In this document: positions 48,554-57,744 of the stretch, piece by piece
How the letters are laid out: each line of letters begins with the position of its first letter
Position numbering within the stretch: the first letter of the stretch is position 1
Assembly: GCF_001484765.1 (NCBI RefSeq)
Contig: NZ_LLXO01000025.1
Location: 26,914 to 90,913 of the forward strand
DNA from: Entomohabitans teleogrylli
GTDB taxonomy: Bacteria; Pseudomonadota; Gammaproteobacteria; Enterobacterales; Enterobacteriaceae
Direction of reading: 5' to 3'
DNA length: 64,000 nucleotides
Notes under the pieces: model-generated
What the model was told of the DNA's origin: nothing
Databases searched by the model: none
What the model saw: only the letters and a program-made list of their open reading frames with translations
Position numbers and translations under genes: made by a program

Positions 48554-49015
48554 ATGCAGCACCACACCGAACAAAGAAGATCGTTGCTGGAACGCATTTT
48601 CCATGCCGTCTGCTTCGAAGGGATCGCCACCGCGATGATCGCGCCGACCGCCGCCTGGCTGATGCAGCGTTCGGTCATTGAGATGGGCGGACTGACGGTA
48701 TTACTGGCCACTATCGCGATGCTGTGGAACATTATCTACAATGCGCTGTTCGACCATTTCTGGCCGGCGCATCTGGTCCGGCGTAGCGCCAAAGTCCGCG
48801 CATTGCACGCCCTCGGGTTTGAGTGCGGCTTTATTGTCATTGGCGTGGCGGTGGTGTCGCTGTTTCTCGGCATCAGCCTGGTGCAGGCATTTATGCTGGA
48901 GTTCGGTTTCTTCCTGTTCTTCCTGCCCTATACCATGGTCTATAACTGGAGCTATGACGCCCTGCGCGCCCGGGTTGTGAAACGTCGCCGGCAGCGGGTG
49001 ATGCTGCGCAACTAA
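48554..49015 (+). CDS. PACE family proton-coupled efflux protein (AceI-like)
   Basis: This 153-residue inner-membrane protein has four membrane segments arranged as two repeats of the bacterial transmembrane pair (BTP) domain. The first helix carries the essential glutamate (FHAVCFEGIATAM), as in AceI, and the repeats contain the WNIIYNALFDHFWP and YTMVYNWSYDALR motifs. PACE proteins expel chlorhexidine, biocides and short-chain diamines. The start at 48554 follows CGGAGG with a long spacing; an upstream ATG at 48521 would add 11 residues. Confidence 0.87.
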   Translation: MQHHTEQRRSLLERIFHAVCFEGIATAMIAPTAAWLMQRSVIEMGGLTVLLATIAMLWNIIYNALFDHFWPAHLVRRSAKVRALHALGFECGFIVIGVAVVSLFLGISLVQAFMLEFGFFLFFLPYTMVYNWSYDALRARVVKRRRQRVMLRN

Positions 49016-49156
49016 CCCCTGCGCCGGAGCCGCCGCTCCGGCGTTTCTCATGCCGCCAGTACAAGCCCGACGCTGCTCACGCCGGCGATTTTCCCCCCTT
49101 CTTCCCCTTTGTGATTCCAGGTACGGTTGTTCACTTGACGGTGGCGCTGATAAATG

Positions 49157-49171
49157 GTTGTATCATACAAC
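49157..49171. promoter_or_regulatory. MarR-type operator
   Basis: GTTGTAT-C-ATACAAC, a perfect 15-base palindrome 25 bases before the MarR-GNAT start codon, fitting autorepression. Confidence 0.7.
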
Positions 49172-49196
49172 TACAATAACAACGGAAGCGCCCACC

Positions 49197-50150
49197 ATGA
49201 CTAACAGCAGCACTCTTATCGAAGATATTCGCTCCGCCTCGCGCCTGATGGTGCGGGAGCTGGGCTTTATGAACGCCACCCTTGCCGCGACCGGGTACTC
49301 TGCTTCCGCGGTACACGCCTTGCTGGAGATCGACGCCCACGGCCCCCTGAGCGCCGCGCAACTGGTCCAGTTGCTCGGCCTTGAAAAATCGAGTATCAGC
49401 CGCCTGCTCGGTAAGCTGGTAGAGGCGGGAGAACTCGTGGAATCCACGGTCGACGGCGACGGGCGCATTAAGTCGCTGGGCCTGACCGCCCAGGGCCGCC
49501 ATAGCGTGCAGGAGATTCACGCTTACGGGCGGATGCAGGTGGAAACGGCGATGCGGCAGCTTAACCCCACACAGCAACAAACGGTCGCCCAGGGCATCGC
49601 TTTATATGCTCAGGCGCTCAAATCGCGCCGCCAGGCACCGGACAGCCGCACCGCCGCCAGTCCGATCGCCATTGAGTCCGGCTATCGCCCGGGGCTGGTC
49701 GGCCGGGTGGTGGAGATGCACGCTGATTTTTACTCACGATATTCCGGTTTCGGGCAATTTTTTGAAAGCCAGGTCGCCAGCGGTATCGCTGAGTTTGTCG
49801 GTCGCCTGGATAACCCCGGCAATCGCATCTGGGCCGCGCTACTGAACGGCAGAATTGTCGGCTCCGTGGCTATCGACGGCGGGGATGCAGATAATGACGA
49901 GGCCCATCTGCGCTGGTTCATTCTTGATGATGGTTGCCGCGGCGGCGGCGTCGGGAAAAGATTGCTTGAGCAGGCAGTCGCGTTTTGTGATGAGTCAGGT
50001 TTCCCGGCAACCCATCTGTGGACCTTCAGCGGCCTCAATGCCGCGCGGCATCTGTATGAAGCGCACGGTTTTGTACTGACTCACGAAGCCGAAGGCAACC
50101 AGTGGGGCAGCGTTGTCACCGAACAGCAGTTCACGCGCCGCAAGCCCTGA
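49197..50150 (+). CDS. MarR regulator fused to a GNAT acetyltransferase
   Basis: This 317-residue protein has an N-terminal MarR winged helix domain (about 1-145): LSAAQLVQLLGLEKSSISRLLGKLVEAG, then the wing DGDGRIKSLGLTAQG. A C-terminal GNAT domain (about 160-315) has the acetyl-CoA motif CRGGGVGKRLLEQAV and the tail NAARHLYEAHGFVL. Such fusions are a known but not well studied type. The start at 49197 follows GGAAGC. The palindromic operator just upstream suggests autoregulation. The acetylated substrate may also act as a signal. Confidence 0.87.
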   Translation: MTNSSTLIEDIRSASRLMVRELGFMNATLAATGYSASAVHALLEIDAHGPLSAAQLVQLLGLEKSSISRLLGKLVEAGELVESTVDGDGRIKSLGLTAQGRHSVQEIHAYGRMQVETAMRQLNPTQQQTVAQGIALYAQALKSRRQAPDSRTAASPIAIESGYRPGLVGRVVEMHADFYSRYSGFGQFFESQVASGIAEFVGRLDNPGNRIWAALLNGRIVGSVAIDGGDADNDEAHLRWFILDDGCRGGGVGKRLLEQAVAFCDESGFPATHLWTFSGLNAARHLYEAHGFVLTHEAEGNQWGSVVTEQQFTRRKP

Positions 50151-50224
50151 CTGCCTGCAATCACGCAGGTAACCCGGGATAGAAATAGCAACTGCCCCGT
50201 TTTCGGGGCAGAGCGCACTTTCCT

Positions 50225-52162
50225 TTAATCTCTCGATAATGCCTCTATCGGGTTCAGCCGCGAGGCATTTTTTGCCGGCATATAGCCGAAGATAACCCCA
50301 ATCAGCGTTGAGCACAGCACCGCAGAAATGATGGAAAAAGAAGAGAATACCATCGAAAAGTCTTTCATCAACTGATTGAACGCCATACCAATAGTAAAAG
50401 ATAGCAGTACACCAACAATGCCACCAATCATGCAAATTAGTATCGCTTCAATCAGAAACTGCTGCAGAATATTCGATTGTCTGGCGCCAATGGCCATACG
50501 AATACCAATTTCTCTGGTGCGCTCTGTCACCGACACCAGCATGATATTCATAACCCCGATACCGCCAACCGCCAGTGAAATCAGAGCAATCAGCGAAATA
50601 AGTAGCTTCAGGGTATTAGTGGTGGTCTCAATGGTCCTTTTCAGCGTATCGCTGTTCATGATGTAAAAATCTTTTTTTCCATGCCGGGAGGTCAGTAGTT
50701 CAGTCACGCTTTTTTCTGCGACGGCGCTGTCAACATCGGCGGACATTCTGACAGTAATCGAATCAATGTTCTTTTCCCCGGAGATTTTATTCATCACCGT
50801 GGTATAGGGGACAAAGATATTCAGATCGCTGGTGTTCATCGCCATATTGTTTTTGGTGACGGCAACGCCAATCACTCGCAGCGGCCGCTTATTAAAAATG
50901 ATAATTCTCCCCAACGGACTTTCGCCATTAAACACACTGTCGAGGGTATTCTCATCAATCACTGCCACAGAGGCGTTATTTGCCACATCCTGTTCACTGA
51001 AAGTAAAACCCGTCTGTGTAGCAATACCTTTGGTGACAAAGTATTGCTCCCCCACGCCCTTCACAGTCGCGGTCAGAGATTTACTACCAAAAATGAGCGT
51101 TCCTGCAACATTGCTGTTCGGCGTGGAGCTTTCAATATAGCTTTGCTGGCCCAGCGCCTGCGAATCGGCAATAGTCAGAGATTTGGTTTTATCCGCACGG
51201 GTATCGCCAAACCCTGAACCATTAAAAATATCCATGGTATTAGTACCCAGCGAACTAATATTATTGAGGATTTTTTGCTGCGAGCCGGTTCCCAGCGCCA
51301 CCACGCTGACCACCGACGTGATGCCAATAATAATCCCTAACATCGTCAGCATAGAGCGCAATTTATGGGCGATAATCGCCTTAACCGACATGGTAAAAGC
51401 TTCGGTCAGTTGTTCGCGGTAAAAGGCAAAATTACGTTTTGGACCAGAATGATTTTCTTTTTCTACCACACCAGGGCGCCGCTGAACTGTATCATTAACA
51501 ATCTGCCCGTCGCTGATTTCAATAATTCTGTTCGCGTGCTCTGCAATACTCTTATCGTGCGTCACCAGAATGACGGTGTGCCCTTTACGGTTCAGTTCGC
51601 TAAGAATCTCCATCACCATCACGCCACTTTTGGAATCCAGGGCGCCGGTGGGTTCATCCGCCAGAATAATACTGCCGCCGTTCATTAAAGCGCGGGCAAT
51701 ACTGACGCGCTGCTGCTGGCCGCCAGATAACTCACTCGGCCGGTTTTCCAGGCGCTCACCAAGCTCAAGGTCGTTGAGTAAATCGGCGGCCCGCTGCTGA
51801 CGCTGCTGGTTGCCCATTCCGGCATAGACGGAAGGTAATACCACGTTATCTGTCGCATTCAGAGAGCTGAGCAGGTTATAGCGCTGAAAAATAAACCCGA
51901 ACATCGAGAGCCGCAGATCCGCAAGCTGATCGTCATTCATCGCACTCACCCGGTTGCCATCCAGCAGATAATCACCAGCACTGGCTTTATCCAGACAGCC
52001 AATAATATTCATCAGAGTGGACTTTCCTGAACCGGAAGCACCAATGATGGCCACAAAATCGCCGCGATCAATCTCCAGATTGATGTCTTTCAGCACCTGA
52101 ACGCGACTGTTCCCTTCACCAAAAAACCGATTCAGAGAGGAGATTTTAATGATAGGTTCCAT
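50225..52162 (-). CDS. MacB-like ABC exporter
   Basis: This 645-residue fusion of ATPase and membrane domains is arranged like MacB. Walker A is GASGSGKST (41-49), signature LSGGQQQRVSIARAL, Walker B IILADEPTGALD; then four membrane segments around a large periplasmic domain (about 290-520), and the C-terminal FtsX-like part with VGGIGVMNIMLVSVTERTREIGIRMAIGAR. With a MacA-type adaptor and TolC it expels macrolides, peptides, siderophores or lipids. It follows the MacA-like gene by 8 bases. Confidence 0.92.
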   Translation of the reverse strand: MEPIIKISSLNRFFGEGNSRVQVLKDINLEIDRGDFVAIIGASGSGKSTLMNIIGCLDKASAGDYLLDGNRVSAMNDDQLADLRLSMFGFIFQRYNLLSSLNATDNVVLPSVYAGMGNQQRQQRAADLLNDLELGERLENRPSELSGGQQQRVSIARALMNGGSIILADEPTGALDSKSGVMVMEILSELNRKGHTVILVTHDKSIAEHANRIIEISDGQIVNDTVQRRPGVVEKENHSGPKRNFAFYREQLTEAFTMSVKAIIAHKLRSMLTMLGIIIGITSVVSVVALGTGSQQKILNNISSLGTNTMDIFNGSGFGDTRADKTKSLTIADSQALGQQSYIESSTPNSNVAGTLIFGSKSLTATVKGVGEQYFVTKGIATQTGFTFSEQDVANNASVAVIDENTLDSVFNGESPLGRIIIFNKRPLRVIGVAVTKNNMAMNTSDLNIFVPYTTVMNKISGEKNIDSITVRMSADVDSAVAEKSVTELLTSRHGKKDFYIMNSDTLKRTIETTTNTLKLLISLIALISLAVGGIGVMNIMLVSVTERTREIGIRMAIGARQSNILQQFLIEAILICMIGGIVGVLLSFTIGMAFNQLMKDFSMVFSSFSIISAVLCSTLIGVIFGYMPAKNASRLNPIEALSRD

Positions 52163-52170
52163 TTCCCCTC

Positions 52171-53331
52171 CTATATCGGTGACGGCATTGTGTTACCGAC
52201 CTTTTCACCGGCGCTGAGTTCCGAGAGAATCACTTTGTCACCCTCGCGGAGACCCGCAACAATTTCTGTCATAAATTCGTTGCTGATACCGGTCTGCACC
52301 ACGCGTTCCGTTTTGACATTATCTTCGCCCAGTAGATAGACCACACTTTTTCCCTGCTGTTTTTTAACCGCTAATGCAGGAACCAGCAGAACATCCTTAC
52401 GGCTGTCTATTTCAATAGATCCTTCCGTTGACATACCGATACGCAGCTTTCCCTGCGGGTTTTCGACAATAACATTGGCGTAATAATAGACGGCATCTGT
52501 ATTGGTCACCGATTCAGAATAATTGTTATCCGTCAGAGTTGTTAAGCCAGGATCTACCGAAGTAATCGCCTCCTGATATTGAATATCGGGATCGGCCAGC
52601 GTCGAGAACTGCGCGTTCATTCCCTCCCTGACCCTGGTCACATCCCCTTCAGGAATTTCAAGTTTGATCAGCATGGTCGTTAAATCAGCGATCTGTACGA
52701 TGGTCGGCGTTTCCATGGAGCTATTCACCGTTTGCCCTACCGATACCGGAACCGAGATCACCACACCGTCAATTGGCGAGACAATAGTGGTATAGTCCAA
52801 CTCGGTTCTGGCAGAACTCACGGCGATTTCAGCCTGCTTAATGTTTTCTGCCGTTACCTGTAGATCCGCTCGCGCTGTTGCCAGCGTATCGCTGGCCGTA
52901 TCCAGCGTTTCCCGGGACACTGCACTGGTTTTAGCGAGCGTGGAAACCCGAGTAAAATTACGCTGCGCCACATCAAGGGTGACTTTTTTCGATTCATATT
53001 CAGCACGATAAGTTGCCAGTTGTGATTCAGCCTTCTTCAGGTCGTTCTCTTTGGTTGTGGAATCAATGCGGGCGATAAGCTGGCCTTTGCTAATCGAATC
53101 TCCCAACGCCACCGTCATTTCCGTAACTTTACCCGACACCTGAGCCCCCACATTCACCCGGTTATTGCTTCGCACGGTGCCAGTGGTGATGACGGTGGTA
53201 GAGATGTCGCCTTTTTTAACCTGTTCAGTCAAATAAATATTGCCCTGTTTTGCCGGAGCCAGCATATAGATACCAGCGGCGATACTGGCAGTAACCATAG
53301 CCAAAGCCCAAAGAAACCCTTTCCTTTTCAT
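52171..53331 (-). CDS. MacA-like membrane fusion protein
   Basis: This 386-residue periplasmic adaptor has an N-terminal membrane anchor (about 7-26), the lipoyl halves (VNVGAQVSGKVTEMTVALGD and TIVSPIDGVVISVPVSVGQTV), an alpha-helical hairpin (about 90-165) and beta-barrel domains. It links MacB to TolC. The ribosome-binding site is weak. Its start at 53331 is divergent from two TetR genes, with a palindrome between them. Confidence 0.9.
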   Translation of the reverse strand: MKRKGFLWALAMVTASIAAGIYMLAPAKQGNIYLTEQVKKGDISTTVITTGTVRSNNRVNVGAQVSGKVTEMTVALGDSISKGQLIARIDSTTKENDLKKAESQLATYRAEYESKKVTLDVAQRNFTRVSTLAKTSAVSRETLDTASDTLATARADLQVTAENIKQAEIAVSSARTELDYTTIVSPIDGVVISVPVSVGQTVNSSMETPTIVQIADLTTMLIKLEIPEGDVTRVREGMNAQFSTLADPDIQYQEAITSVDPGLTTLTDNNYSESVTNTDAVYYYANVIVENPQGKLRIGMSTEGSIEIDSRKDVLLVPALAVKKQQGKSVVYLLGEDNVKTERVVQTGISNEFMTEIVAGLREGDKVILSELSAGEKVGNTMPSPI

Positions 53332-53367
53332 TATGCTCTGTGTTCTCCCTGATGGATAATAAATTGA

Positions 53368-53379
53368 GAATGATCATTC
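53368..53379. promoter_or_regulatory. Palindrome between macA-like and tetR genes
   Basis: GAATGATCATTC, a perfect 12-base palindrome in the 120-base divergent gap. It is a likely TetR operator, though it also resembles part of a Fur box. Confidence 0.55.
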
Positions 53380-53454
53380 ATTCCCAGAATGTTATACTAA
53401 AAACTTATAGACTGATACGTGTTTGACAGAAAAATACATTGGTAGAGAAAGGCT

Positions 53455-54045
53455 ATGTCATCAACAAAACCCGACCGTAGAATGCAGATAATCAACGCCG
53501 CCCGTGATTGTGTCATCAGCAGGGGGTTTCACAATTCCAGCATTAATGACATCGCAGAACAGGCAGGTATCAGTACGGGTCTGGTGTATCGCTACTTCAA
53601 CAGTAAAGATGAGATAATCGAATCCGTTGTCGATCAGGTCGTCCAGGAAATGCAAAGTCTACTGCCCACAGAGGGGCTTTCCGCTGCGCAGTGCGATGCC
53701 AGCATCACCTTTCCCTCAGGGTTGCCTGATAACGATAAATTCAAAAAATATATCTTGCTAATGATGGAAATCTCCGCTGAAGCCACCAGAAATGAAAAGA
53801 TATTGAACATGGTTATCCATGCGAGGCAGCGATTAAAAGACTTCGCTCTGGAGAAAGAAAAACAGCATTTTCCCGAACTAACAGACAGCGAACTGCGTGC
53901 CAGACTCCACGTCGCTTCAGTGCTTGCCGATGGTATAGCGATCAGAGAAACGCTCGGGCTGCAAAGCGCAACGCCGGAATTCATCGCACTTGCACAGGAA
54001 ATATTCCATGCTCTGCACATGCCCGCAATAAAGGAAGGACAATGA
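53455..54045 (+). CDS. TetR-family regulator 1
   Basis: This 196-residue protein has the TetR helix-turn-helix near the N-terminus (IINAARDCVISRGFHNSSINDIAEQAGISTGLVYRYFNSKDEII, residues 12-55) and an all-helical ligand domain. It is divergent from the MacAB-like exporter and probably represses it. It overlaps the second TetR gene by 4 bases (ATGA). Confidence 0.85.
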   Translation: MSSTKPDRRMQIINAARDCVISRGFHNSSINDIAEQAGISTGLVYRYFNSKDEIIESVVDQVVQEMQSLLPTEGLSAAQCDASITFPSGLPDNDKFKKYILLMMEISAEATRNEKILNMVIHARQRLKDFALEKEKQHFPELTDSELRARLHVASVLADGIAIRETLGLQSATPEFIALAQEIFHALHMPAIKEGQ

Positions 54046-54647
54046 CCAGTACATCGCGCCTGGCTGTACAGGCAGCGCGTCGTAAGGAAATTATTGCCGC
54101 CGCGAGGAGCTGCTTTCTCAGCGCTGGCTTCCACGGTGCCACCATGACGCAAATTAGCCGGCAGTCAGGCTACAGCGCTGGCCAGATCTATCGTTATTTC
54201 AAAAATAAAGAAGCGATCATTGCCGAATTTGTTTTGTGTATGACAGCCAGACGAGTCTGCGTCATATTTAGCGAAGCGACTTCCCCCACCGCCCTGCAAA
54301 ACCTCCTGATTCAGCATGCGGTAAGCTGGTTTGGCCAACCCCCTGAAGATCGCGCCCTGCAGCGGGAAATCATTGCTGAGGCCTCACGTAATCCCGCGAT
54401 TCAAAAAATGCTCCAGCAGGCAAACGCTCTGTCTTACAGCCAGGCGCTGACACATATGCAACGGCTATATCCCGAATGGGATGAACAGAAACTGGCAGCC
54501 AGATTTGAGTTTGTTGCAGCATTGATGGATGGCCTAAGTAGCCGTATCCCCGGTGACGAGGAACAGGACATGCATGCAGTCCACAAGGTCTACACAAACC
54601 TGTTCGCTCTGTTGTTTAACGAAGCTGTACAGCCGACAAGTCGTTAA
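54042..54647 (+). CDS. TetR-family regulator 2, overlapping regulator 1
   Basis: This 201-residue TetR-family protein has the helix-turn-helix IIAAARSCFLSAGFHGATMTQISRQSGYSAGQIYRYFKNKEAII (residues 17-59) and a helical ligand-binding domain. AAGGAAGGACA precedes the ATG that overlaps the previous stop. The two regulators resemble each other in the helix-turn-helix, so a duplication or heterodimer is possible. Confidence 0.83.
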   Translation: MTSTSRLAVQAARRKEIIAAARSCFLSAGFHGATMTQISRQSGYSAGQIYRYFKNKEAIIAEFVLCMTARRVCVIFSEATSPTALQNLLIQHAVSWFGQPPEDRALQREIIAEASRNPAIQKMLQQANALSYSQALTHMQRLYPEWDEQKLAARFEFVAALMDGLSSRIPGDEEQDMHAVHKVYTNLFALLFNEAVQPTSR

Positions 54648-54723
54648 GACATTCAAATGACATCACTGGCGCTGGCCATCCCGCAGAGCGAGACGTTTCC
54701 GCGCCGCCTCTCCTCCCTGAAGG

Positions 54724-55332
54724 CTACGCCGCCAGCGCCTGGAGCGCCAGATCGACAACCGCCCGCGCCTGTTCTTCCGGGACGCCATCCCTGACCTGAA
54801 CGGTAAGCCCGAAAAGTAGGGTAGTAAAATATTCCGCCAGAATTTGCGCATGGTGTTGTGCGGGAATATCCCCTTCCTGCTGACCGCGCCGCAAGCGGTC
54901 GGCAAACAACTGCGAGGTGCGCCGCCGTTCTTCATTCAGCAGGCGCTGAATCGGCATACTGTCCTGCGATCCACAGAGCGCCGCCAGCACCACCAGACAG
55001 CCTTTGTGGCCTTCAGCCGCAAAGAACTGCTTCAGGGTCTGGTTAAACAGCGCCGCAATGCCTTCCCGGGCGGTGTCTGAATCGCTCAGCGCCCGTTCGC
55101 GGTACGAACCATATTTTTCAAGGTAAAAGCTCACCGCTTCGGCAAACAGCGCATCTTTATTACCAAATGCCGCGTACAGACTGGGTGAATTGATCCCCAT
55201 CGCGGCCTTAAGAACTGAAAGACTCGACGCTTCATAGCCGTAGCGCCAGAACGTTTCCATCGCCTTTTCCAGCGCGACGGCCCGGTCGAAATCCCTTGGT
55301 CTTCCGCGGGTTGGGGTATTTTCAGTGGTCAT
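54724..55332 (-). CDS. TetR-family regulator 3, divergent from a secreted hydrolase
   Basis: This 202-residue protein has the helix-turn-helix GRPRDFDRAVALEKAMETFWRYGYEASSLSVLKAAMGINSPSLYAAFGNKDAL (residues 9-61), which resembles the AcuR/YcdC-like TetR subgroup. It faces the alpha/beta hydrolase gene at 55545 and has an inverted repeat directly before its start codon, so it probably represses both genes. Confidence 0.85.
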   Translation of the reverse strand: MTTENTPTRGRPRDFDRAVALEKAMETFWRYGYEASSLSVLKAAMGINSPSLYAAFGNKDALFAEAVSFYLEKYGSYRERALSDSDTAREGIAALFNQTLKQFFAAEGHKGCLVVLAALCGSQDSMPIQRLLNEERRRTSQLFADRLRRGQQEGDIPAQHHAQILAEYFTTLLFGLTVQVRDGVPEEQARAVVDLALQALAA

Positions 55333-55339
55333 AAAAATT

Positions 55340-55365
55340 ATTTCTGTAATGATTGATACATAAAT
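55340..55365. promoter_or_regulatory. Inverted repeat upstream of TetR regulator 3
   Basis: ATTTCTGTA, 8 bases, TACATAAAT (8 of 9 positions symmetrical). A related half-site, GATACAGAAAT, occurs again at about 55400-55410. A probable TetR operator for the divergent pair. Confidence 0.5.
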
Positions 55366-55544
55366 AGCTTGACGCTGGTGAAGTCAATTATATACTAATC
55401 GATACAGAAATAGCGAGAGAAGCGCGACATCCTCTTTTCGTTGTCGCTGTATGCCATCATCTTCCTGCGAAGGAGGTGATAGCGCAGATTCCACCTGCAC
55501 GTAGTGAAAGACAATATCGCTACCCAACAATAGAGAAAGTTTTG

Positions 55545-56585
55545 ATGAAAATGAAATCGGCACTGCTGGCCGCAATGGTTTTTGCTGCCCTGAATTCTGC
55601 CCACGCAGAATATGATCCCAACCTGAAATCCATTGATACCCCTGCCGAAGTATCGCAACAGCAATTCAATCAGGTACAAAGCGAACAGCGTGGACAATAT
55701 GCCTATGGCGAGGGACTGAAGAGTCAGTTCATCAATGTCAATGGCGTCCGTTTGCATTATGTTGAAGGCGGAAACAGCGGAACACCGATTGTCTTCATCC
55801 ACGGTTTCGGTTCTACATGGAAAATGTGGGAGCCGATAATGGAAAAATTTAAAGCCAGCAACAAAGTGATCGCTATTGACCTGCCGGGCCTTGGGCAGTC
55901 TTCCGCTGTGGCGAATGACGACTACTCCGCAGAGAATATTTCGGCTATTTTGCTGACCGCTATCAAACAGATAGCCGGTAATGGACCGATTTATTACGTC
56001 AGCCACGATCTGGGGAATTCAGCCTCTTATCCGCTGGTCGCTAATAACCAGGGATATATCAGCAAAGTGGTGTTTATGGACTCGCCAATTCCCGATAAAG
56101 CCATGTTTGAATACCCGGGCTATACCCCATCGGGGCCGGGGCTGGGCTGGCACTTTGGCTATTTCAGCTTTGGCGATATTGCCGAAAAACAGGTCGGCAG
56201 CGACCCGGCGCTGTTTTTCTCTTATTTCATTAAAACCTATGCCGGGAAAAAGGACGTGTTCACCCCGACGCTGTTAACTGAGCTCATTGAACCTTACTCA
56301 ACCCGTGAGAAATTGCACGCCGCCTTTGGCTATTACAAATCGCATGCCCGCTCCGTTAAACAGAATGAAGCGCTGCTTGCCGCCGGTAAAACGCTGTCAA
56401 TCCCGTCAATGGCATTAACCGGCGCATCAGGGGTTAACGATGTGCTGGTCAAGGAAATGCGCAGCCGTTTTGTGAAAGACAGGCAAAACTTTACAGGCGT
56501 CATTCTGCCAAATACCGGTCACTGGATGGTGGAAGAAAATGCCTCCGGGGTGATTAAACAACTGGAGAATTTCCTGTCCCTGTAA
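55545..56585 (+). CDS. Secreted alpha/beta hydrolase (epoxide-hydrolase-like)
   Basis: This 346-residue protein has a signal peptide (MKMKSALLAAMVFAALNSAHA) and an alpha/beta hydrolase fold. The oxyanion motif is VFIHGFGSTWKMWE; the nucleophile elbow YYVSHDLGNSAS has Asp in the SHDLG position, typical of haloalkane dehalogenases and epoxide hydrolases; His is in LPNTGHWMVEE. It probably hydrolyses a small substrate in the periplasm. The ATG at 55545 follows AGAGAAAG. It is divergent from TetR regulator 3. Confidence 0.83.
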   Translation: MKMKSALLAAMVFAALNSAHAEYDPNLKSIDTPAEVSQQQFNQVQSEQRGQYAYGEGLKSQFINVNGVRLHYVEGGNSGTPIVFIHGFGSTWKMWEPIMEKFKASNKVIAIDLPGLGQSSAVANDDYSAENISAILLTAIKQIAGNGPIYYVSHDLGNSASYPLVANNQGYISKVVFMDSPIPDKAMFEYPGYTPSGPGLGWHFGYFSFGDIAEKQVGSDPALFFSYFIKTYAGKKDVFTPTLLTELIEPYSTREKLHAAFGYYKSHARSVKQNEALLAAGKTLSIPSMALTGASGVNDVLVKEMRSRFVKDRQNFTGVILPNTGHWMVEENASGVIKQLENFLSL

Positions 56586-56596
56586 CCCGCCAGACT

Positions 56597-56683
56597 GTGG
56601 GAGCCGCAGAGCATTGACGGTCTCCCACGCTGAAAATGCCATGTACAGAAGTGGCTGTACCGCCGCGCCTGTAGCAGCGCGGC
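56597..56683. terminator. Two hairpins between convergent hydrolase genes
   Basis: GTGGGAGCCG/CGGTCTCCCAC (56597-56628, one bulge) and GCCGCGC/GCGCGGC (56662-56683). Neither has a clear T-run, but they fill the gap between the two convergent genes. Confidence 0.5.
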
Positions 56684-56704
56684 AGACAGGTTATCTGGCG
56701 CGGG

Positions 56705-57733
56705 TTACTTCATGCCATCTTTAAAAAATGACGTCAGTCTGGCAAATGGGATCAAATCGGTGCGATCGTACAGATCGACATGTCCTGCCCCAGGAACCTG
56801 ATACAGCTCTTTCGGCTGGCCGGCGCGTTGATAAGCATCTTCGCTGAACTCTTTCGAATGCGCCTGGTCGCCGGTAATAAACAACATCGGCCGCGGCGAA
56901 ATCGTCTCAATATCGTTAAACGGGTAGAAGTTCATGAATTTACCAATACTGCTCAGCATCGGTTTGGTGGTCAGTTCCTCTTGTTCGCCCTGTGGGGTAT
57001 AACCACCGCGCCCGGTACGATAAAAATCAAAGAATTCACGCTGAATAGCTGAAGTGGAATCATCCAGTTTGTTAACCGTACCGGGGATATACGCAATCTC
57101 CCCGCCTTTAAACTCGGCAAACCGCTGTTCAATCGCCGACTGGATAAACGCTTTGCGCTGCTCCGGGGTTTGAGAATGGTTAAGACCGTTTCGGAACGCA
57201 GAGCCCATATCGTACATGCTCACCGTGGCGATCGCTTTCAGCCGCGGGTCGATTTTTGCCGCGCTGATAGCGAAACTCCCGCTGCCGCAGATACCCAGGC
57301 CCCCTATTTTTTCGGCATCCACAAAAGGCTGAGTGCTGAGAAAATCAACCGCGGCGCTGAAGTCGTCGGTATAGATTTCCGGCGCAATCAGGTGTCCCGG
57401 CTTCCCTTCGCTTTCGCCCCAGAATGACAGATCAATCGCCAGGGTTACGAAACCCTGCTCCGCCAGCTTTTGTGCGTAAAGTCGGGAACTCTGCTCTTTC
57501 ACTGCTCCCATAGGATGACCGACGATAATTGCCGGGTACCTGGCATTCTGGTCCCTCTCTTTGGGGATAAACAGATTGCCGACGACATTCATCTGGTACT
57601 GATTCTTAAACGTTACCTTTTGCTCAGTCAGCTTATCGCTGGTATAGAAATTGTCGGCGCCTTTTGACATATCGGCGGCGCAGGCGGCGAATGAGCTGAT
57701 TAACAGCCCCAATGCCAGAGTCAGGTTTTTCAT
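56705..57733 (-). CDS. Secreted alpha/beta hydrolase, dienelactone-hydrolase-like
   Basis: This 342-residue protein has a signal peptide (MKNLTLALGLLISSFAACA) and an alpha/beta hydrolase fold. The elbow reads GLGICGSGSFAIS, so the nucleophile position is a cysteine, as in dienelactone hydrolase; His is in GAGHVDLYDRTD. The blocks IIVGHPMGAVKEQS and LAIDLSFWGES fit the family. It is the last gene of a reverse-strand group with the dehydrogenase and MFS genes, 11 bases after the dehydrogenase, so probably in one operon. The natural substrate is unknown. Confidence 0.83.
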   Translation of the reverse strand: MKNLTLALGLLISSFAACAADMSKGADNFYTSDKLTEQKVTFKNQYQMNVVGNLFIPKERDQNARYPAIIVGHPMGAVKEQSSRLYAQKLAEQGFVTLAIDLSFWGESEGKPGHLIAPEIYTDDFSAAVDFLSTQPFVDAEKIGGLGICGSGSFAISAAKIDPRLKAIATVSMYDMGSAFRNGLNHSQTPEQRKAFIQSAIEQRFAEFKGGEIAYIPGTVNKLDDSTSAIQREFFDFYRTGRGGYTPQGEQEELTTKPMLSSIGKFMNFYPFNDIETISPRPMLFITGDQAHSKEFSEDAYQRAGQPKELYQVPGAGHVDLYDRTDLIPFARLTSFFKDGMK

Positions 57734-57744
57734 CTTCTTGTCCT

